The translations under genes were made by a program, and so were the position numbers. A stretch of DNA of 64,000 nucleotides from Anaerobiospirillum thomasii (GTDB lineage Bacteria; Pseudomonadota; Gammaproteobacteria; Enterobacterales; Succinivibrionaceae). The notes below the pieces were generated by a model. It ran no database searches, was not told where the DNA came from, and saw nothing but the letters and a program-made list of their open reading frames with translations. Below are positions 46,560 to 55,602 of the stretch, in pieces (the first letter of the stretch is position 1; the number at the start of each line of letters is the position of its first letter). The DNA lies in assembly GCF_900445255.1 (NCBI RefSeq), contig NZ_UAPU01000007.1:62001-126000 (forward strand), in the 5' to 3' direction.

Positions 46560-46600
46560 TACGGTTAAAAGTCTAAAGATATCTGTCAGATCTAGTAGAC
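46560..46600 (-). promoter_or_regulatory. Candidate S6:S18-responsive leader of rpsF
   Basis: On the minus strand a hairpin (GTCTA/TAGAC outer stem, 46571-46600) is followed by TTTTAACCGTAAGGGGC just before the ATG. The CCG next to the ribosome-binding site recalls the S6:S18 binding RNA described in rpsF leaders of many bacteria. I judged this by eye only. Confidence 0.4.
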
Positions 46601-46824
46601 AAGGAAGCTAAATTCAGAAAATAAGAAAAAATTTCTGAAACGACAGAATGGCAAATATTTTAATCTCAAAAAATAATTTTGCAAGTATTTTTTTGAACCA
46701 AGTCAGATTTTATAAAGCTTTTTATCTTAAGACGCAAAAGCCTTAAATTCCATTGGCATATATGAGCTTCTACTTGCTGCTCTGACATAGTTAAGGCGCC
46801 ATTTTATACTAAGGCTAGCACCTT

Positions 46825-47604
46825 TTAGTCCTGCAGTCCTCTTTGACGTCTGGCCTCAAACAGCGCAATGCCTGCTGCAACTGACACATTAAGACTCTCA
46901 ACGCCTGCGGCCATTGGAATTTTGGTGATGCTGTCGCACTTTTCACGTGTCAGTCGACGCATACCGCTCTCCTCAGAGCCCATAACCAGGGCAAGAGCTC
47001 CTGTCAAATCGCTCTTGTAGATGTCATCCTCTGCCTCACCTGCCATACCTACCACTCTAAAGTCGCGCTCATCCTGTAAATACTCGATGGTGCGGGCCAG
47101 ATTGGTAACGTAGACAAGCGGCATAACAGCTGCAGCGCCTGAGGCTGCCTTTTTGGCTGCTGCGGTAAATGAAGCTGATTTGTCCTTTGGTACAATAACA
47201 CAGCAGGCCCCTGCTCCCCAGGCAGATCTCATGCAGGCACCAAGATTATGAGGATCGGTAACCCCATCTAAAATCAGGGCCAGCATATCCTGTCCATTAT
47301 CCTGTGCCTTATCTAAAATAGCAGGCAGATCTCTTTCAGTAAGCGGCGGGGAAGCTTTAACCTCAAGCATAATGCCCTGATGCACGCCGCCTTGTGATCT
47401 TTCATCAAGATACTGACGTGATGAGTGCTGCATGGAAATACCATATGCCTTTAGAAGATGCACAATGGTCTCAAGTCTTTTATCTTCCTTGCCCTTTAGA
47501 ATATAAGCTGTAATGATGCTCTCAGGAGCGCTCTCAAGCGCTGCTGTCACGGCATTGATGCCATAGACAAGCTCTCTTAAACCCTTTTTACTTTTATGTA
47601 TCAT
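46825..47604 (-). CDS. rlmB: 23S rRNA 2'-O-methyltransferase RlmB
   Basis: RlmB is the SPOUT enzyme that methylates G2251 of 23S rRNA. The 259-residue protein has an N-terminal L30e-like substrate domain (LVYGINAVTAALESAPE) and the knotted SAM domain with GVTDPHNLGACMRSAWGAG, VMGSEESGMRRLTREKCD and ESLNVSVAAGIALFEARRQR, the three SPOUT signatures. It follows rnr after 132 bases containing the rnr terminator, the same order as in E. coli. Confidence 0.95.
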   Translation of the reverse strand: MIHKSKKGLRELVYGINAVTAALESAPESIITAYILKGKEDKRLETIVHLLKAYGISMQHSSRQYLDERSQGGVHQGIMLEVKASPPLTERDLPAILDKAQDNGQDMLALILDGVTDPHNLGACMRSAWGAGACCVIVPKDKSASFTAAAKKAASGAAAVMPLVYVTNLARTIEYLQDERDFRVVGMAGEAEDDIYKSDLTGALALVMGSEESGMRRLTREKCDSITKIPMAAGVESLNVSVAAGIALFEARRQRGLQD

Positions 47605-47661
47605 ATATAAATGCCCGTTTAAAAATTATGGCCCTAAGTTTATCACAGCAGACAAAAAATT

Positions 47662-47703
47662 AAAGGCCGTCTGAAGCTGTGCTTTTTGCCCCAGACTGCC
47701 TTT
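47662..47703 (-). terminator. Terminator of rnr
   Basis: AAAGGC-GTCTG pairs with CAGAC-GCCTTT (two short stems with one bulge pair). On the minus strand it is followed by AATTTTTTG. Confidence 0.7.
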
Positions 47704-47736
47704 GTCTAAATACTGCTTGGTACACAAAAAGTCAGA

Positions 47737-50232
47737 CTATCTATCCTTTTTCTTGCCTTTGCTCTTTTTGACCTTGTCTTTTTCCTTATCTTTTTTGGCT
47801 TTGCTCTTTTGCTTTTTAGACAGCTTTTTCTCTTTGGCTATCTTTTCAAACAATGTATCAGAGCGCTCTTTTAAAAAGAGTGAGTCATCCTCAACGGCCT
47901 GATTGATATTAGAGCCCATGATATTGTTAAAGACAGCATCAAACTCATCATTGTCAAGTGAGCTCTGCTCAATCTCCCTAGCCCTTTGCTGCTTGGCGCT
48001 TTTTATAATGCTCTTGAGCACAGGATTGCCCCTTTGTTCAAGGAAAAGATCAACCTTGTGTGTCTTTGAGTCAACCGAGGCAATAACCACCTTGACAGGA
48101 GAGCCTACATGCAGGCGTTTTAAGCCGCCTGGCTCTGCGTACTCATAGCAGTTGTCTCTCATCTCACCCTTTGGCAGATTGCCAATAAAGATCATGCCGT
48201 CAATATAGAAATTGTTAAGACGCACAAAGATGCCAAAGGAGACAAGAGCTGTGATGGTGCCTGTGACAGTCTCTCCAATGTGATTTTTCAAAAATTCACA
48301 CTTGAGCTCATTATCAACATCATGCTCTGCCATATCAGCTGCAATCTCTCTGTCAGTACAGCGTGTACCCAAGGTTACAAGCTCCTCCTTGGTATAGGAT
48401 TTAGCGCCTATGCGTCCCCAGCTGTGAGTCTTTTTCTTCTCTAAAAGATATTTGATCACACGATGCAGCTGCAGATCAGGATAGCGGCGTATAGGAGAGG
48501 TAAAGTGGGCATATTTATCAAGAGCCAGACCAAAGTGACCTATATTGTCAGGACTGTACATAGCCTTTGACATAGCCTGTAGTACAATCTGCTCAATAAT
48601 GGCCTTATCCTCTCTTTTTTCTATCTGTTTGGCTAAAACTGCAAAATCCTGATTGGAAGGATTGTCACCACCGCCTAGAGTTAAACCGAAAGTTAAAAGA
48701 TTGCTGCGCAGAGCCTCAAGCTTTACAGCACTCGGCTTGGCATGCACACGGTAAAGTGTCTGTGAGGCATTAGCCTGCACAAAACAGGCTGCTGCTACGT
48801 TGGCTGCAATCATGCACTCTTCAATAAGCATATGTGACTCATTTCTTATATAAGGCTCAATAGCACTTATCTCCATATGCTCATCAAATATAATATGCAC
48901 CTCCTGTCCTTCAACAGCAATGCCGCCTCTTATCTCACGTGCCCTTTTTAAGACCTTGTATAATTTATTAATCTCCTGCAGATCGCCAATTAAAGCTTTG
49001 TGTTCTGCATTATCGGTACTGCCCTTTTCTATCATCTCATGCGCCTCGGTATAGGTCAGACGCGCATGACTGTTCATGACAGCAGGATAGAAATCATACT
49101 TTTCTATAGTACCCTTGCCATTGATTATCATCTCACAGACCATACACAGTCTGTCAACCTTAGGATTTAAAGAGCAGATGCCATTTGACAGCTTCTTTGG
49201 CAGCATAGGTATGACATAGTTTGGAAAGTAGACTGAATTGCAGCGGTTTAAAGCCTCAGCATCAAGCACTGTGCCTGTCTTGACATAGTATGACACATCG
49301 GCAATAGCTACATAAAGACGCCATACAGTGCCTTCCTTGACACAATAGACGGCATCATCAAAGTCTCTTGCATCCTCACCGTCAATAGTCACAAGCGGCA
49401 GATCACGCAGATCCCTGCGCCCTTTAATCTCTGACTCATCTACACTGTCAGGAATTCTGGTCAGGGCTCTTTTCATGTTAGGTGGCCAGATATTTGGAAT
49501 ATCGTATTTTAAAATGGCACTTAACAGAATTTTATTGAATTTGCCAAGATCCTTTACCACCTCCTGCACCACAAGACCAGAGCCTTTTTTATTGTGGGCA
49601 TAGCGGGCAATAACAATGTCACCTTCCCTGGCCCCGTTCAAACTGGCCTTGGAGAGTATTTCATAAGTTCTGTTATTTGATACATCACATGGTTCAACCA
49701 CAAAGGATGATCCAGATGCCCTCAGATAGCCTATAACACCAGAGCTCTTGCTCAAAAGCTCCTTGACATAGGCCACCATCTTGATGTTATCGGCAATTAC
49801 AAGAACCTCATCACCAGAGTTTAAATTGAATTTGGACTCAACTTTATATCTTGTAACCTTCTCAAGATCCTTTATGAAAAATTCGCCTAAGATCTTACCC
49901 TCAAAGATTTTGCCTTTAAACTCTACTACATTGTCCTCACAGATATAGCATGAATAATCCTCAAGATAGCTAAGCGCTCCTTCCTTGACCAGCTCATCTA
50001 AAAAGCTGTGCACCACATCCATGCCAAGACCTAAGGTATTCTCCTCATATCCCACTTTCTTTAGAGCATAGAATAAAAAGCCCTGCGCCTGCGGATTAAA
50101 AATATTAAGAGGATACAGCTGCATTACCACATACAGCGCCACTTTGAGATTGGATGCCACCTCACCTTTTGGAGCATTGGGACTTTTTAGCAAAAAGTCT
50201 ATCTTGCTTTGCATATCCTTTATATCTTCCAT
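47737..50232 (-). CDS. rnr: Ribonuclease R
   Basis: RNase R is the 3'-5' exoribonuclease that digests structured RNA. The 831-residue protein contains cold-shock-type domains, the RNB domain with DGEDARDFDDAVYC (catalytic Asp cluster), HFTSPIRRYPDLQLHRVIKYLL, a C-terminal S1 domain (ETVTGTITALVSFGIFVRLN), and a very basic Lys-rich tail of about 40 residues. Length is typical. It starts 26 bases after hemW in an lpd-like/rdgB/hemW/rnr order on the minus strand. Confidence 0.96.
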   Translation of the reverse strand: MEDIKDMQSKIDFLLKSPNAPKGEVASNLKVALYVVMQLYPLNIFNPQAQGFLFYALKKVGYEENTLGLGMDVVHSFLDELVKEGALSYLEDYSCYICEDNVVEFKGKIFEGKILGEFFIKDLEKVTRYKVESKFNLNSGDEVLVIADNIKMVAYVKELLSKSSGVIGYLRASGSSFVVEPCDVSNNRTYEILSKASLNGAREGDIVIARYAHNKKGSGLVVQEVVKDLGKFNKILLSAILKYDIPNIWPPNMKRALTRIPDSVDESEIKGRRDLRDLPLVTIDGEDARDFDDAVYCVKEGTVWRLYVAIADVSYYVKTGTVLDAEALNRCNSVYFPNYVIPMLPKKLSNGICSLNPKVDRLCMVCEMIINGKGTIEKYDFYPAVMNSHARLTYTEAHEMIEKGSTDNAEHKALIGDLQEINKLYKVLKRAREIRGGIAVEGQEVHIIFDEHMEISAIEPYIRNESHMLIEECMIAANVAAACFVQANASQTLYRVHAKPSAVKLEALRSNLLTFGLTLGGGDNPSNQDFAVLAKQIEKREDKAIIEQIVLQAMSKAMYSPDNIGHFGLALDKYAHFTSPIRRYPDLQLHRVIKYLLEKKKTHSWGRIGAKSYTKEELVTLGTRCTDREIAADMAEHDVDNELKCEFLKNHIGETVTGTITALVSFGIFVRLNNFYIDGMIFIGNLPKGEMRDNCYEYAEPGGLKRLHVGSPVKVVIASVDSKTHKVDLFLEQRGNPVLKSIIKSAKQQRAREIEQSSLDNDEFDAVFNNIMGSNINQAVEDDSLFLKERSDTLFEKIAKEKKLSKKQKSKAKKDKEKDKVKKSKGKKKDR

Positions 50233-50258
50233 ACCTTTGTCCTTATTCTGTCTATACT

Positions 50259-51371
50259 TTATTCTAAGAATAGTGCAAGAATATCATTTAACATAATTTT
50301 ACCTAGCCTGGTTATGTGATAAGTGTTAGCTGTATCAAAACATATAAGTCCAAGCTCAGATGCCTTGTGCAGTTTATCTTCAATAAGCGCAACATCAAGG
50401 CCGGTTTTGTCCGTAAAATCAGTAAGAGAAATACTGTCAAACAGTCTTAAACGATTGAGCATATACTCAAAAGGCACATCATTGTCGCTCACATTATAAA
50501 ATCTGGCATAGTCCTCTTGCATATAAGACTTTGGCAGAGAGTGATGTGCTCTGCGCATTATGCTCTGCCCTAAAGATATTTTAGAGTGCGCCCCGGCACC
50601 AAGTCCCAGATAATCACCAAAGAGCCAGTAGTTTTCATTGTGAACACAGCGCCTCTCTTTAGTAAAGGCTGATACTTCATAACGCTCAAAGCCATGCTTT
50701 TGCAAAAACTCAAACCCCTGCTCTTCTATATCAAGCATAGTATCTTCATCAGGCAGGACTGGAGGATGGGCGCCAAAATGAGTATCTTCCTCAATGGTAA
50801 GCTCATACCAGGATAAATGTGTGCACTCAAGGTCACAGGCTGTCTGCAGATCAGCCAAAGCCATAGCAGTGCTCTGACCTGGCAGGGTATGCATAAGATC
50901 AAAATTGCGCCTTAAAAAACCTGCCCTTCTGGCCTCAAGACAGGCCTTTTTGGCCTCATCACTGTCATGGATACGCCCTAAGGCCTTTAACATGGCATTA
51001 TCAAAGCTCTGTACACCTATAGAAATGCGGTTAAAACCTGCAGCTTTAAAGTCACAGAGATTTTTATAATCAACAGTGCCGGGATTGGCCTCAAAGGTTA
51101 TCTCACAGTCTTTATCTAAAAACTGAGCAATAGTGTCAAAAAAGGAGGCGTAGCATGAGGCATTTCCAAGCGACGGAGTACCGCCGCCTACAAAGACAGA
51201 TATAAACTGCCTGCCCTGTATATATTCCTGCGAGGCCTTAAAATCGTCCAAAAGCCTTGCAAAATAGGCCTCATCATAACTTATATCCTTTTTGTGCGAG
51301 TTAAAATCGCAGTAAGGACATTTTCTTATACACCATGGATAGTGCAGATATAAAGAGAGCTTAGTGTGCAT
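50259..51371 (-). CDS. hemW: HemW-type radical SAM heme chaperone
   Basis: HemW (YggW, formerly called oxygen-independent coproporphyrinogen oxidase-like) is a radical SAM protein linked to heme insertion. The 370-residue protein has the CxxxCxxC cluster motif in IRKCPYCDFNSHK (with the preceding WCIR Cys), GGGTPSLG for SAM, and the HemN C-terminal domain with YEVSAF and ALGAGAHS-like LGLGAGAHSK. Its start overlaps the rdgB stop by 11 bases, implying coupling; E. coli has the same rdgB-hemW order. Confidence 0.94.
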   Translation of the reverse strand: MHTKLSLYLHYPWCIRKCPYCDFNSHKKDISYDEAYFARLLDDFKASQEYIQGRQFISVFVGGGTPSLGNASCYASFFDTIAQFLDKDCEITFEANPGTVDYKNLCDFKAAGFNRISIGVQSFDNAMLKALGRIHDSDEAKKACLEARRAGFLRRNFDLMHTLPGQSTAMALADLQTACDLECTHLSWYELTIEEDTHFGAHPPVLPDEDTMLDIEEQGFEFLQKHGFERYEVSAFTKERRCVHNENYWLFGDYLGLGAGAHSKISLGQSIMRRAHHSLPKSYMQEDYARFYNVSDNDVPFEYMLNRLRLFDSISLTDFTDKTGLDVALIEDKLHKASELGLICFDTANTYHITRLGKIMLNDILALFLE

Positions 51372-51972
51372 AGGACTGTCTTAACAGCTCAAGCATCTGC
51401 TGCATGGCCTTAAAGCGGTGTGAGAGCAGATTCTTAAGCTGTGGCGGAATCTGCGCGGCACTTGCATGTCTGTCCTTTAAATAAAACAGTGGATCATAGC
51501 CAAAACCGTTGGCCCCACGCTCTTCAAAGCCAATCATACCCTCCCATGAGGCTGTGGCAATAAGCGGGGTTGGATCATCACCATGACGCACAAAGGCAAG
51601 AGCACAGACAAAGCGGGCAGTTCTTTTATCTGCCTTGACATGAGCCAGTTCCTCCAAAAGCTTTTTATTATTGCCCTTGTCATCACCATGCACACCTGCA
51701 TAGCGGGCTGAGAAAATACCAGGAGCTCCGTTTAGGGCATCAACGCAGATGCCGCTGTCATCGGCAAGGGCCGGCATTGAGGCATAGGCACTGGCGTTAT
51801 AGGCTTTAATTAGAGCATTTTGTATAAAGCTTTTGCCATCTTCTGCCACATCTGGCACATTAAAATTTTTCTGTGGCACTACCTTTATATTAAAAACCTC
51901 AAGCATAGCCTCCACCTCACGGGCCTTGTGCTCATTGTTTGAGGCTAGAACTATGGTTTTTGGATATGTCAT
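51361..51972 (-). CDS. rdgB: RdgB/HAM1-family XTP/dITP pyrophosphatase
   Basis: RdgB removes non-canonical purine triphosphates (dITP, XTP) from the nucleotide pool. The 203-residue protein has the family landmarks IVLASNNEHKAREVEAML, ADDSGICVDALNGAPGIFSARYAG (catalytic Asp) and GFGYDPLFYL, with SHRFKAM near the C-terminus. It overlaps hemW by 11 bases and follows the flavoprotein gene after 20 bases. Confidence 0.95.
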   Translation of the reverse strand: MTYPKTIVLASNNEHKAREVEAMLEVFNIKVVPQKNFNVPDVAEDGKSFIQNALIKAYNASAYASMPALADDSGICVDALNGAPGIFSARYAGVHGDDKGNNKKLLEELAHVKADKRTARFVCALAFVRHGDDPTPLIATASWEGMIGFEERGANGFGYDPLFYLKDRHASAAQIPPQLKNLLSHRFKAMQQMLELLRQSYAH

Positions 51973-51992
51973 AAAGCAAATTTTCCTTTTGT

Positions 51993-53405
51993 TTAAATAA
52001 CCTTTTTACGCGATAAGGTTCTGCTGGCATTGCCTGCCACATCGCTTAGCACCTGTTCATAGGTTGGATTGAAAAACGGATAGCAGGCAAGCTCCTCGCA
52101 TGTCATCTTCTTTTCTATGCACAATGATAAAAACTGCGCTAAATGGGCAGCACCTGAGGCACACATTTCAGAGCCTAAAATCTCATGGCTTGCCTCATCA
52201 ACATAGAGTCTGACAATACCGTTTACCTTTCTTTGAATACGGTACATACCAGATGAGGTATGACTTTCAGCTACAATAAAACTCTGTCCTCTGCGGGCTC
52301 TGTCACGCATACTCTCAAGCGACATACCTACAATGGCCAAAGACGGATCGGCATCTAAAATCTTAAGATTAACCCTCTCTTTCATAACATTGATAAGAGG
52401 ATAGGTGGCGGCATTCATTCCGGCAAAACGCCCCTGTGCCTTTGACTGCACAGTTGAGATGTTGGCATCTGTTATATTGCCAGCAGCAAAAATATGATTG
52501 ACCGAGCTTTGCATGGTGGTATTGTCAATATCAATAAAACCGCGCTTATCAAGTCTTACCCCTATATCGCGCAGATTAAGTCCCTGCGTTCTTGCAACAC
52601 GGGTATTTACAGATAAAACCTTGTCCACCTTCAGATAGTTTTCGTAGTTGCTGTCATCAATATAATACAGACCATAGCTGTCATTTTCCCTCTCAATAGC
52701 CGTAATGACGCTGTTAAAGGCAATATTAACCTTGGAGGCAAATTCATCGGCTGCCACCTGTATGACAGACTCATCGGTAAGATGCCATAAATTGCTGCGC
52801 GAAAATATGGTTACATCAGAGCCAAGATATGATAAGGCCTGACCTAGCTGCAAAGCCTCGGCACCTGAGCCAAAGACGGCCAGGGATTTTGGTATAGTAT
52901 CAAGCTCAAAGATATCATTGGTGGTTAAAATATCACCAAGTTTAGCTATCTCATAGGGAATATCAGGGGTGGAGCCTGTGGCTATGACAGCAGTTTTAAA
53001 GGTGATGTTAAGATCCTGATCTATAATCTCAACACAGTAAGGATCTACAAATCTGGCTCTGCCTATGATGCGCTCGCTCTCAGGTATTTTATAGATTACA
53101 GAGAGTATTTCTGTAGTACCCCTAGCTCTGACTGCGCGCAGAGCATTCATAACCTCGGAGGTATCATACTCCCTCTCGCCTATAAGGCGCAGACCAAAGG
53201 CATCAAGATTGCTTGAGGCTCTGACTCTTTTGGCAGCAGCCATTAAAATGGCCGCAGGAATGTCACCAGATCGCTGTGATGTGGTACCTAAAGGACCTGA
53301 CTCAATCAAGATACAGTTAGCCCCCTTTTCATTAGCTGCCTTGTAGGCCTCAAGGCCGGCGCTGCCGGCTCCTATGATCAGAGTATCACAACTTATATTT
53401 TTCAA
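51993..53405 (-). CDS. Lipoamide dehydrogenase-like flavoprotein lacking redox cysteines
   Basis: The 470-residue protein has the two-dinucleotide-domain fold of the pyridine nucleotide-disulfide oxidoreductases: FAD motif LIIGAGSAGLEAYKAA, NAD motif LAVFGSGAEALQLGQAL, second FAD motif NHIFAAGNITD, and the dimer domain to the C-terminus. The redox CxxxxC site is replaced: aligned with GGVCLNVGCIPSK, the two Cys become Ser43 and Asp48 (TTSQRSGDIPAA). The C-terminal His-Pro-Thr-x-x-Glu motif is NPTYEQ, so the catalytic His is lost too. It therefore cannot run the usual disulfide chemistry; a different flavin activity is possible. I chose the TTG at 53405 because AGGAG lies just upstream. Confidence 0.85.
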   Translation of the reverse strand: MKNISCDTLIIGAGSAGLEAYKAANEKGANCILIESGPLGTTSQRSGDIPAAILMAAAKRVRASSNLDAFGLRLIGEREYDTSEVMNALRAVRARGTTEILSVIYKIPESERIIGRARFVDPYCVEIIDQDLNITFKTAVIATGSTPDIPYEIAKLGDILTTNDIFELDTIPKSLAVFGSGAEALQLGQALSYLGSDVTIFSRSNLWHLTDESVIQVAADEFASKVNIAFNSVITAIERENDSYGLYYIDDSNYENYLKVDKVLSVNTRVARTQGLNLRDIGVRLDKRGFIDIDNTTMQSSVNHIFAAGNITDANISTVQSKAQGRFAGMNAATYPLINVMKERVNLKILDADPSLAIVGMSLESMRDRARRGQSFIVAESHTSSGMYRIQRKVNGIVRLYVDEASHEILGSEMCASGAAHLAQFLSLCIEKKMTCEELACYPFFNPTYEQVLSDVAGNASRTLSRKKVI

Positions 53406-53491
53406 AATATCTCCTAATTTTTTATATATTGTATGCAAAATACTTTAAAATCTAAATAAATAAATCTAACTTTTGGAGGTTTTACACTGTT

Positions 53492-54121
53492 ATGACTCTG
53501 GAAATGACCCCTGCCATGCAGAAAATTTTTTCCTATAAGGCTTTTATCTTTGATCTTGACGGAACACTCATCAATTCCATGCCCTTTCATGTCAAAGCCT
53601 GGATACAGGTAGGCGCCGAGCACGGTTTTGTCGTTGATCCTGCTTTGATTTACAGCATGGGCGGTGTATCCTCTCGTGACGTTGTAACCTATTTTGCATC
53701 ACAAGGCCATGATGTTGGTGATATTGATGAATTTGTCAAAAGAAAAGTACAGCTCTATCGTGAAAATATGGATAAGGTTGAGACTATAAAGCCTATAGAA
53801 GAGGTTTTAAAAAAGGGTCATGAGCTTGGTATAAAAATAGCCGTGGGTACAGGCACACAGCGTATCAATGCTGTCGATATTCTGAAAAAACTTGGTCTTG
53901 AACGCTATGTTGATGCCATAGTCTGTGCCGATGATGTAAAACGCCACAAACCATTTCCAGACACATTTTTAAAGTGCTGCTCCTTAATGGGTGTAGAACC
54001 TAAAGATACCCTGGTCTTTGAGGATGGCAAGCTTGGTGTTCAGGCAGCTATTGATGGTGGCATGCACTGCGTTGAGGTTGTTGACTGCAAGTGCGACTTT
54101 GCAATTAAGACAAGTCTTTAA
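53492..54121 (+). CDS. YqaB-like HAD phosphatase
   Basis: A 209-residue HAD hydrolase of the beta-phosphoglucomutase/YqaB group that dephosphorylates small sugar phosphates such as fructose 1-phosphate. Visible motifs are FDLDGTLINSMPFHVKAW (nucleophile and acid Asp), AVGTGTQ (motif II), ADDVKRHKPFPDTF (motif III Lys) and VFEDGKLGVQAAIDGGM (motif IV). The ATG at 53492 is preceded by GGAGG (53475-53479). It is single and ends at a strong terminator. Substrate is inferred. Confidence 0.87.
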   Translation: MTLEMTPAMQKIFSYKAFIFDLDGTLINSMPFHVKAWIQVGAEHGFVVDPALIYSMGGVSSRDVVTYFASQGHDVGDIDEFVKRKVQLYRENMDKVETIKPIEEVLKKGHELGIKIAVGTGTQRINAVDILKKLGLERYVDAIVCADDVKRHKPFPDTFLKCCSLMGVEPKDTLVFEDGKLGVQAAIDGGMHCVEVVDCKCDFAIKTSL

Positions 54122-54149
54122 ACAGTCTTTATAAATTAAAAGTACAGAG

Positions 54150-54177
54150 GGCAGGAATAGGACATCCTGCCTTTTTT
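54150..54177 (+). terminator. Intrinsic terminator after the YqaB-like gene
   Basis: GGCAGGA (54150-54156) pairs with TCCTGCC (54165-54171), followed by TTTTTT. Confidence 0.88.
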
Positions 54178-54444
54178 GTATAAATTATATGTAAAAGACA
54201 AAAACATATATTGATAGTGCTACTGTCTTTAAATCCTATAACTTTTATATCATGTCTTACATGTTAATATTAAAGCTTTAATATATAAGAAAATCCATCA
54301 TAAATATGATTAATGGCGCGCATGGATAAACAATTATTTGGATAGAGCTTTATTAAAAGCTAATATAGAGAAGCAAAAGCCCTGGTAAAAATAACAGAAA
54401 AAGGCAGAGGCTTTGCACTTGTAAATAAAATTATTATTTAAATA
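54178..54444. other. Intergenic AT-rich region left of the split hfq-like gene
   Basis: About 270 bases between the YqaB terminator and the 3' end of the disrupted hfq-like gene. It would have been the hfq-like downstream region before the insertion. No gene or RNA element was recognised. Confidence 0.5.
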
Positions 54445-54492
54445 TTAATTTACCTTATTATTTACCATAAGAGTTGAAATCTTATCTTTATA
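54445..54492 (-). pseudogene. 3' fragment of the hfq-like gene
   Basis: Reading the minus strand from the target duplication gives YKDKISTLMVNNKVN and a stop at 54445-54447. KDKISTL corresponds to the KHAISTV stretch of the Hfq Sm2 motif. The fragment directly abuts the left end of the IS21-type element and completes the gene whose 5' part lies at 58796-59039. Confidence 0.8.
54486..54492. repeat. Left target-site duplication of the IS21-type element
   Basis: CTTTATA immediately left of the element; an identical copy lies at 58796-58802. Confidence 0.9.
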
Positions 54493-54904
54493 TGAAATTT
54501 CCGGGTTTCAATCTCGGTTGATCTTATTAATAACCAACACCAAATCCTATATATATCAATCAATGAATCTGATCTTTAATCTTTAAATCTTGGTTTTAAC
54601 TATAGATCCGGGACGTTTTATATCATTCCTAAATTTGCTCTTGAATTCCTAATCTTCTCGCCTGATCTTGTAATCGCAGTTCTGCCTTTTGCACATATCT
54701 TATGTTATGCAAACCTTTATTCTTAAGCATATACATCAGATCTTATTGCATTATTTTAATGCACTCGTCTACAACGCAGCTCTTTTTATGGCTACTTTAT
54801 GTAAACTATTGAACATTGTTAGAATCAACTAAAAAGTTGTTTTGCTAGGATATTAGAAGGAGAGGTGAGCTCACTTCCGCCAAGAATAAAGAGCTCACAC
54901 TACT
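54493..54904. repeat. Left subterminal repeat array of the IS21-type element
   Basis: Noncoding arm with several copies (on the minus strand) of an AAGATCA(GA) motif near 54518, 54568, 54661 and 54737. It also has copies of a TAGGAATTnGGTG-like motif near 54535-54546 and 54627-54653. The same motifs occur in direct orientation in the right arm, suggesting multiple transposase binding sites. Confidence 0.65.
54865..54898 (+). repeat. Inverted repeat before the first gene of the element
   Basis: GTGAGCTC (54865-54872) pairs with GAGCTCAC (54891-54898). The left arm directly follows a strong AAGGAGAG site and contains a GTG that opens a 26-codon frame ending inside the next gene in another frame. 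The hairpin may regulate translation. Confidence 0.45.
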
Positions 54905-54907
54905 TGA

Positions 54908-55528
54908 ATGTTTATTTTAACACAAAATTTATTTTCCAATATTGATGAGCTCAATGAAGCCATCAAAAATGGCCTTTCAAAGCCTATAAGATTGCTTTTA
55001 CATAAAGATGCTTTTCAATATTTAATCTGTCCACTCTGTAATAAGAAACTCAAATTTAAAGCTTATATTAGCAAGGCCAAACGCCTGATCTATGGAGTGA
55101 AAATTACAGTGCTTATTCCTCAGATGTTTTGCGAAAACAAAGATTGTAATTGTGGTGCTTGCAAGAAGCATAAGGTGTCACGTTACCATCTTGTACAGCC
55201 AGATATTTTTGAGCCTGGCCAAAGTCATTTAAAACAAGTTATTGAAGACTATATAGCAGCAGAATCAGAAAATGTACAAAATAAAGATTTAGAAGCTCGC
55301 TGCGGGGATCTCAGTCTATTTAAACAAGAATGTAAGAAAGTATTAAAGCTGATACAAAGATGGAAATATCATATAAAACAGTTTAACTCTCTCAAGCATA
55401 GAGTATTTAAATTTTTTGATATTACGGTTTCATGCCTGACGGCCCCTAGGTTCTGCCTGTTGCTCCATAATAGTGAAAATATACAAAATGCCATACTTAT
55501 GCGCTTTCGTACAGCAAATAACGACTAA
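54908..55528 (+). CDS. DUF6431-like zinc-binding protein of the IS21-type element
   Basis: The 206-residue protein has Cys pairs LICPLCNKKLKF (residues about 40-52) and MFCENKDCNCGACKKH (about 80-97), followed by VSRYHLVQPDIFEPGQSHLKQVIEDYI. This order (CxxC, C-x(n)-C, then an LP/YxxY-like segment) recalls DUF6431 proteins found with transposable elements. The C-terminal half is helical and basic. The start has no clear ribosome-binding site, and an AAGGAGAG plus hairpin lies 35-50 bases upstream. A terminator-like hairpin separates it from istA. Its role is unknown, perhaps target choice or regulation. Confidence 0.65.
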   Translation: MFILTQNLFSNIDELNEAIKNGLSKPIRLLLHKDAFQYLICPLCNKKLKFKAYISKAKRLIYGVKITVLIPQMFCENKDCNCGACKKHKVSRYHLVQPDIFEPGQSHLKQVIEDYIAAESENVQNKDLEARCGDLSLFKQECKKVLKLIQRWKYHIKQFNSLKHRVFKFFDITVSCLTAPRFCLLLHNSENIQNAILMRFRTANND

Positions 55529-55561
55529 TTTTTAAAAGTCCTTAAAATACCCTTTGTTGAA

Positions 55562-55590
55562 GACAAACATGGGGTTTGTCATATTTTTTT
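55562..55590 (+). terminator. Terminator-like hairpin between the DUF6431-like gene and istA
   Basis: GACAAAC (55562-55568) pairs with GTTTGTC (55574-55580), followed by ATATTTTTTT. It would limit read-through into istA or act as an attenuator. Confidence 0.7.
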
Positions 55591-55602
55591 AAGGAACTTT
55601 TA

